A stretch of 64,000 bases of DNA from Conus ventricosus (Eukaryota > Mollusca > Gastropoda > Neogastropoda > Conidae), in contig CM031609.1 in the NCBI GenBank assembly GCA_018398815.1, positions 31,968,799 to 32,032,798 of the forward strand, written 5' to 3'. The translations under genes and the position numbers were made by a program. Shown here piece after piece: positions 58,081 through 64,000 of this stretch; position 1 is the stretch's first letter; each line of letters begins with the position of its first letter. Below the pieces are notes generated by a model. That model was not told the origin of the DNA, ran no database searches, and worked only from the letters and a program-made list of their open reading frames with translations.

Positions 58081-61000
58081 CCCCTCTTGTGTGTTTGCTA
58101 TTTTAAATTTTTTTTTCCCTTTTTTCTCCCTTCAGCGGTTCTTGTTTTGGGAAAATCTTAAACTTTACGTCCTACCCCCTCTCCCCTCAACCCCAAACAC
58201 ACCTTCCCCTTTTTACCCCCCCCTCGCTTCCTTTCGCTTTGTGTTTTGCTCAACCCCATGCCCAGGTCCTTAACTTGTTTCTCCCTTCTGCTCCCTTTCA
58301 CCTCCCCCCCCCCTTCTCCCACGTTTCCCCCCTTTCCCCGCTCCCCCCACCCCCTTCCCCTTCCCTCCCCCCGTTTTTAAAACCCCTGTAGATCATGCCA
58401 TATTATGGACTTTCTTTGTTAATACTGGAGAAAGGAAAAACTCCCCAACTGCTGCGTAAAATGTAAAGAACGATCTTCTTTCCTTCTTCTCTCTTCTCTC
58501 TCTTCTCTCTCTCCTCTCTCTCTCTTCGATAAAACATTGTTTGGATACTTAGGGCTTTTCTTTTTTTTGGTTAAATGGTGGAGTGTTTTACGAAAAAACT
58601 GTTTTTCTCTGAATTTAAAAAACCGTGATTGCTGTTATAAACAAATTGGGATAGTAAATACTTTTTGTAAAGATATTCCCAGGCCTTCGGACCCTTTGGC
58701 CACCCTGAAAAATTTTAATGATATCACAATTCTAAATTTCGCAAAGTTGCGTGAGATTTCGATTAGTATTAGGGGATTTGAAGTCTAAAAAAGGGTTACC
58801 AAAACTCAAAAAACCCATTTGTAATAAAATCGAGGCAAAATTTTTTTTGATTTTTTACCCATCCTATAAAGTTTAAGAGATGATCATTTTGCCCTCTAGA
58901 ATTTTTCATAAAGTTCATTGCTTCTTTTTTAACAAAATGAAAAGGAAATTTTGAAAATGTTCTGTAGCTATGTTATTTTTAAGCACAAAAACGAAGAGAA
59001 GAACTGTTTCGGTTAACACAAATCCCAGAGTAATTTCAGGAAGAAAATTTTTTTATGAATTTTTTCTTTTCAAAAATTTCAGCGTATGCCCCCGAGGCGT
59101 GGTTTCACTTTTGTTCTTGCCCTCATTGCGGGGGCGGTGGCCTTTGCAATTAAACTTTTTGATTTGAGTTGAGTTGGTCTCCTCTCTTCTCTCTCTCTTC
59201 TCTCTCTGCTATGTAAAAGGCTGGATTCCATTAAAAACAGCCGGGGGCTTTTTTTTCCCAAGCGCTCAACAAGTTGAAAATTGGACTTTTGTAAAATGTT
59301 TTTTTTCAGAGTATACAAGGAAAAAATTTTTTGGTTTTGATTTTTCATTTGTATAATATTGGTTCTTTTCTCTTTTTAAGTTTCATGACATTCCCCTTCA
59401 GTTAGGGGCCAGGCCCTTATCTGAAAAAACAAAAATCTGAGTCAGCGAGTTTCTTGTATTTTTTTATTTTTTTTAAAACACTTATGCTTTGTAAAGAAAA
59501 GGTTCGGAAGGTGTAAGGATTTAAAAAAATATGTATGTGTGGGTTTGGGTAGGGCAGGAACTGATTAAGGTTAGGGTTGGGTCATGTTTTCGGGTTTGGA
59601 GAGTTTCGAATTTCTCAGTTATCAAAGCCCCCGGAAACACTGTGGCGGATGTTGAATGGCCTTCTTATTTGTCTAGGGGCGACAACTTAGCTTACTGGTC
59701 GTCCCCGCCCTCACGTATTGCTTTTGGGGGGGTGGGGGGGAGGAGGGGGAGAGACGAAGGGGGATGGATGGGTATGTACACTTTGGGTAGACATTTTTTG
59801 AATAAAATCATCCCCTTCCCCCCCCCAAACTCTCCCCCCCCTTATCTCGCAGGCAGTGTAGGTTTGCAGGAAAATTACTGTTAGTCTGTTTTTGGGTTTT
59901 CCCGTTGTTGGACTAAAGTCGCCCCGTGAATCAGAAAACCCATCCCCAGTGATAAATCGGGGGGCCTTCCCAAGGGGATGGAAGAAAAAGAAGAAGAAGT
60001 TAGAAAAAGAAAAAAATTTAGGGGAAACTTATGTCCCCACCCAAATCCCCGGATTCTTTTCCCTCCACCGACTTCCAGGTTTGGGGGTTTGGTGGTCCAG
60101 GAGTGGTATTCCCAAACACACTTAGATACGAAAAAAACCCGAGTAAACCCCCAACTTAAAATTCTACTGTTTTGTTTTGAAGGTAGGGAGTGTTTATCTC
60201 CAAAATTCTAAAGTTGAGACTGGAAATAAGAAAGTCCACCCAAGAAAAGAAAAAGGGGACTTTTGTTGAATATTGTAGCTTTTGTCTTTTGAAAGGGGAG
60301 AAGGGTAACCCAAGGCCAAGGCAGTTGGGAGGGTTTTGGGTTGGGCAAGATTAAGCTTTTTGCTTTGGGGGGGGGGGGGGCGAGGGGGGGGGGGGGGGCC
60401 CGGGGGAGGGGGGCGGGGAGGGGGGGGGGGGGGGGGGGGGTCGGGGGGGCCCAAAAAATCCGGACCTTGTGGAGAAAAAAGAAAAAAGGGAAAGAGGGGG
60501 AGGGGCACAACTGGTGGTTAACGGATGGACATGTCGGCGGGTAGAGAGAGGGAGAAAAAAGGAAAAGGGGGCGACGTCGTGGGGTGGCGCGTGGGGGGGG
60601 GTAGGGAAAGGGAAAAATAACCCGGGGGTTTTAAAAAAAAATTAATTGTTTTTTTCCCTTTAGGATTTAATATGCTCTCGAAATATTCCCTTTCGTCAAT
60701 TTGATCATTCACAAAGTGAGCTGAGTCGGTGTTCAGTCATATTGCTTTTTTGATTTCGTATTTTAAAAAAAATTAAAAAAATAAAAAAATAAAAAAATCG
60801 AAAAAAAAAATCCAGGGATTGCTATCTTTTCTAAAGTTTTTTCTGAATTAAACAAAAATGGGGGGGGGGGGGGGGGGGGGGGCTTTCTGAAACGGAACAA
60901 TAGCATGTATTCGGATTTGTCCAATCTGAAAACTGACAGAATACTAATAAGTTGGGCACGTAGGAAAAAGTGGGGGGGTGGAGGGTAGAAAAAAGGGGTG

Positions 61001-63016
61001 GTGGGGGGGGGGTGGATGGTATTGAATAATTTGAACCTTAGTGAACCATAAATGAAAACCCCCGGGGGTAAGAAAGGGTGGGGAGGTGAGACACAAATAG
61101 TCATCACGAAAGGGGAAATGGGCGCGGGGGGGCTGGGAAAGGGGGAAGGGCCGTGGATGCCGGTGGAGAAGGGTACCCTGACTTTTAGTGCTTTGTGTGT
61201 CAGAGTGGCTTTAACCCCGCGTTTGGAGTCAAATGTCAGTTTCAGGAAGGTGCGAGTGTTGTATATCAATTCTTTTCTTTCTTTCTTTCGCGTTCCGGTC
61301 ATGCTAGATCCTCAATCCGGTTTTAAAAAGGCGAAGTCAGCAGTCTGCCGAAAGACCCCGCCGGTCCCCCAGTTTTCCCCGACCCAAAGGACTGGGCCAG
61401 TTGGCGCCAGAAGGCTTCAAAGGATGGGTAGGACTGTAAGATGTGGGTGGGGAAATTTGGGGGCCTGTGCCACGGGCACGGTCGATATGAGAAAAATTCC
61501 AGGCGTTTAAGAACTGAACCGTGTCTGCTCGAGCCTGAAGATGGGAAATTGAGCTGCTTGCAAGTTTGGGGTGTGCCTCTTCAGTTCCGTGTTTTAGGCG
61601 TTGGCGCCCCCCTCGTCTGAAGTTGTTATCGGAGGATTTTGCTTCACTATGGGAATCGTGTGCTTGATATTCTTGCCTGCTGCCCATCTTGGACAGACGG
61701 TTGCCTCCTCACTCCAATGCTACGTGTGAAGGGGCCACTGCAGGCTACCCTAGTTCTCGCTGGAAGAGAGAGTTTTTTTGTGTGGCTTGACTATCTGCTC
61801 CCATCCCGATGTCTGGCGGCCTTCAGGAGGATTCACAGGTCCATCAGAAAGACTGTGCTGGGTGGCAGCCTGTTTCCTGGTTAAAAATCTGGGCAGCAAA
61901 AAGTAGGGACAAGCATCAGCTCGGTAGTTTGTGGAATATGTGTTGTGGCACCGCCTTTCCCAAGGATTGCCGTCGGGAAAATTTATGAAAAAATCCAATC
62001 CACTGTTTTTACAGCCTCATTGCGACCCTCCGTGTTGCTCTGCCAAGGTGGTGGGGTAAGAGGCGTGAGGCTTCGACTGGGGTATTTCAACCCCTTCAAA
62101 GCCCGATCCATTGGAGTTGGGCCAGGACAATTATTCTCTAGGCCGGTAGACCTGATTATAATGTTGGGATACCCTATAAAGTTCGTCGTATGTGGCATGC
62201 TTAAAAAAAAACCCTTTTTCCCTTTTTGAAATGAAGAAAATAGACGTTCATTAAATAAGTAAATCCGTTTAAAAGTTTCTTTCAAAAATCCCCTATTTCC
62301 TCCTTCTTTCCCCCCCCCCAGGAGAAAATAGCATCTGCTTCCGTTTTAGAACGTAGCAGACACCAAAAAGGTGGTTGGTTTTTACGTGCCAGTAGTGGGG
62401 AAACAAAAAAGAATGCCAAAACCCCGGAGGGCCCCAAATGTGGCTATGTTATGATGAAATAACGAGACCGAGACGAAAAAGTGAAAATTTAAGCAACCAA
62501 CTCTGATTTATTTCTTCAGCGTAAAAGTCTGCAAGGGTTGAGGTCAGTGGGAAACCTTTTAAAAAAGGGGATCCCTTACTTTTCCCCATGCAGCATAAGC
62601 TGTAAGTCCCTTTTTTTAATCTGAAATTCAGTAATCCTCATGTCCACTGCCTTCACAGAAATTCTTTGTTCGTTTGTTTGCTCTTTTTTTTTGTTTTTTT
62701 GACATTTTGCCTTTGGAAGCTTCCTGATCGAAAAGCGCTGCTTTTGTAAAAGTACTTGCCCCCCCCGGCATTCGTTTGGAGGGGCAGTGTATTGTGTTGT
62801 CTAAAACATTTGGGGGTTGGAAGTAACCCTTTTCTCCCGTAAAAAAGACTAGCCCCAAACCTTATTCTCAACCCCCCCCCACCCGGCTCTACAACCCCCA
62901 CACACACACACACAACACACAAAAAAAAAAAAAAAAAAAAAGGAAAAAAAAAAGGGGAAAAAAAGAAATTTAAAAAAAAAAAAAGGGGAAAAAAAAAAAA
63001 AAAATTGGAAGGGGGA

Positions 63017-63048
<32 letters not shown>

Positions 63049-63152
63049 GGGAGGAAAGGGAAAAATTTTTAAAAAAAAAAAAAAACCCCCCCCCCCCCCC
63101 CCCGGGGGGGGGGGGGGGGGGGGGGGGGGGATTTATTTTTAAAAAACCCCCC

Positions 63153-63195
<43 letters not shown>

Positions 63196-63230
63196 GGAAA
63201 AGGGGAGAAGAGAGAGAGAGTTAAAAAAAA
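58081..63230. other. Low-quality or low-complexity stretch, no supported gene
   Basis: Pyrimidine tracts (58250-58380), G-rich blocks (59730-59765, 60367-60440, 60861-60882) and pure A/G/C runs (62883-63210) dominate. Runs of 4-8 of the same base are far more frequent than elsewhere. Frames such as 61052-61510 have no known motif. I would not annotate genes here from this consensus. Confidence 0.6.
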
Positions 63231-64000
63231 GTTAAAGGGAATCTTAAAACTATTACAAATTTGTTTCGAGCGTTTTGCGCTGTCATCAGGAGGTTTTTGG
63301 TTTGCCCACCGCCGATTTTATATAGCGTGTGGGCTCCGTTTGCGGTTGTTTGCACGTGCGGGTTGCTGCACGTGTTTTTTTGGGGGCTTTCAGGTTTTCG
63401 TTTTGGGTGTGTTTCACTAACAACGATTTCCATTTATGCCTGCAGTTGTTTACTATTTCTGTTTTGGTGTTTTAAAGTTGCTAAGTGTGGTTTGCATAGT
63501 ATTAACCATTTTTCAGTTAAACATAGGTTGCCCCTTTTTTGAAACATTGCTGTATGGTGATGCTCTTTTTATGATTTTCCAGGATATATTGTAGCTTGTT
63601 TTTGCGTCTTTAAGTTTCCAGATATATTTGCTCAGTTCTGTTTGGTTTTTATATTTTCTTTATTAAATGACTGTTTGTGGTTTGCATATCTGGTTTTGAA
63701 GTGGTTTTCAGTGATCCCTATGTATGTTTCTTTTTCATTTTCTGTTTGTCACAGTAGCCTGGTATACAATGTTGTTGTGAAGACATTTATTGTTTAGTGG
63801 GCACTGCTCCTTTCTGGTGCAATTGCAAGATTTCCTTTCTTCACCCTTCTTTGCTGTGTTGATTTTCATTTTGTTGGATGCGTCAATTAGGTTTTGAGGT
63901 TGGGCATACATGAGTACGATAGTTTGACAGTGTTTTTGTTAATATTTTGGACAGTTTGTGTTCTTTTGGAAATGAAGTTGTTAGGATTTTGAAGAATTCT
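63231..64000 (-). mobile_element. Penelope-like element, 3' part, minus strand, runs off the window
   Basis: The stretch 63231-63570 is a close copy of the arms at 11619-11969 and 12120-12459. From 63570 to 64000 the minus strand continues upstream into the same family: [18 protein letters not shown], YLET and LIKK blocks, then a Cys-type LHQKGAVPTKQ block and a SKILTKTLSN block. This is the linker and GIY-YIG region of a Penelope-like element, with frame breaks. The rest of the element should lie beyond 64000. Confidence 0.8.
63263..63289 (-). ncRNA. Hammerhead-ribozyme-like core of the PLE at the window end
   Basis: The minus strand reads CTGATGA, stem AGCG / loop CAAAA / CGCT, then GAAAC followed by AAATTTG. 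It has the same layout as 12404-12430 but with C instead of T before GAAAC and a changed loop. Confidence 0.5.

Noticed and set aside
61052..61510. 152-codon + strand gene
   Set aside because: It lies in the homopolymer-rich stretch, has no known motif, and overlaps an equally open minus frame.

Overview
The window looks like animal (metazoan) nuclear DNA, most likely from a marine mollusc and probably a gastropod. The evidence is spliced exons with GT/AG borders, very many (GT)n, (TA)n and poly-G/C tracts, tRNA-derived SINEs, and a mixture of I-type non-LTR elements, Penelope-like elements, a DIRS element and hAT-type DNA transposons. The species call is inference. No bacterial gene, operon, CRISPR array or stand-alone rRNA or tRNA gene was seen.

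The only host gene I can name is a BANP (SMAR1) orthologue on the + strand, spread over about 33 kb (11104-44074) in about ten exons. Exons 2-3 encode a nuclear-localisation-like stretch and a coiled coil. Exons 5-8 encode the best conserved part, including the BEN DNA-binding domain. Exons 9-10 encode a Q-rich tail. Intron phases agree across the gene only if about eight single G or C bases are missing from the consensus in exons 1, 4, 8 and 9, so many frame breaks are probably assembly indels. Three further possible exons lie at 53.9-56.0 kb and a possible alternative last exon at 46.8 kb; none is assigned.

Layout. 0.2-5.9 kb: near full-length I-like non-LTR retrotransposon (gag, endonuclease, RT, RNase H, (TTATC)n tail). 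5.9-11 kb: noncoding, with a decayed SINE and a non-LTR 3' fragment. 11.1 kb: BANP exon 1. 11.6-13.9 kb: a palindromic Penelope-like element carrying hammerhead-ribozyme-like cores, interrupted by a 1.4-kb solo LTR. 13.9-16.3 kb: TA tracts, a second Penelope-like element and a 26-bp minisatellite. 17-22.4 kb: SINEs, a retroposon with a 21-bp target duplication, and a decayed DIRS end. 22.5-35.1 kb: BANP exons 2-8 among SINEs, three minisatellites and a hAT-like MITE. 36.3-42.7 kb: a GC-rich DIRS retrotransposon (minus strand) with inverted terminal repeats and an internal complementary region, sitting in the intron before exon 9. 43-44.1 kb: last BANP exons. 44.6-46 kb: non-LTR fragment split by a fold-back element. 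48.1-49.5 kb: hAT-like transposon with a zinc-finger exon. 50-58 kb: mostly unique noncoding DNA with candidate exons. 58-63.2 kb: poor-looking, homopolymer-rich sequence. 63.2-64 kb: 3' part of another Penelope-like element.

Most of the window is therefore layers of retrotransposon insertion in the long introns of one conserved transcription-factor gene. Several insertions can be ordered in time because one interrupts another.
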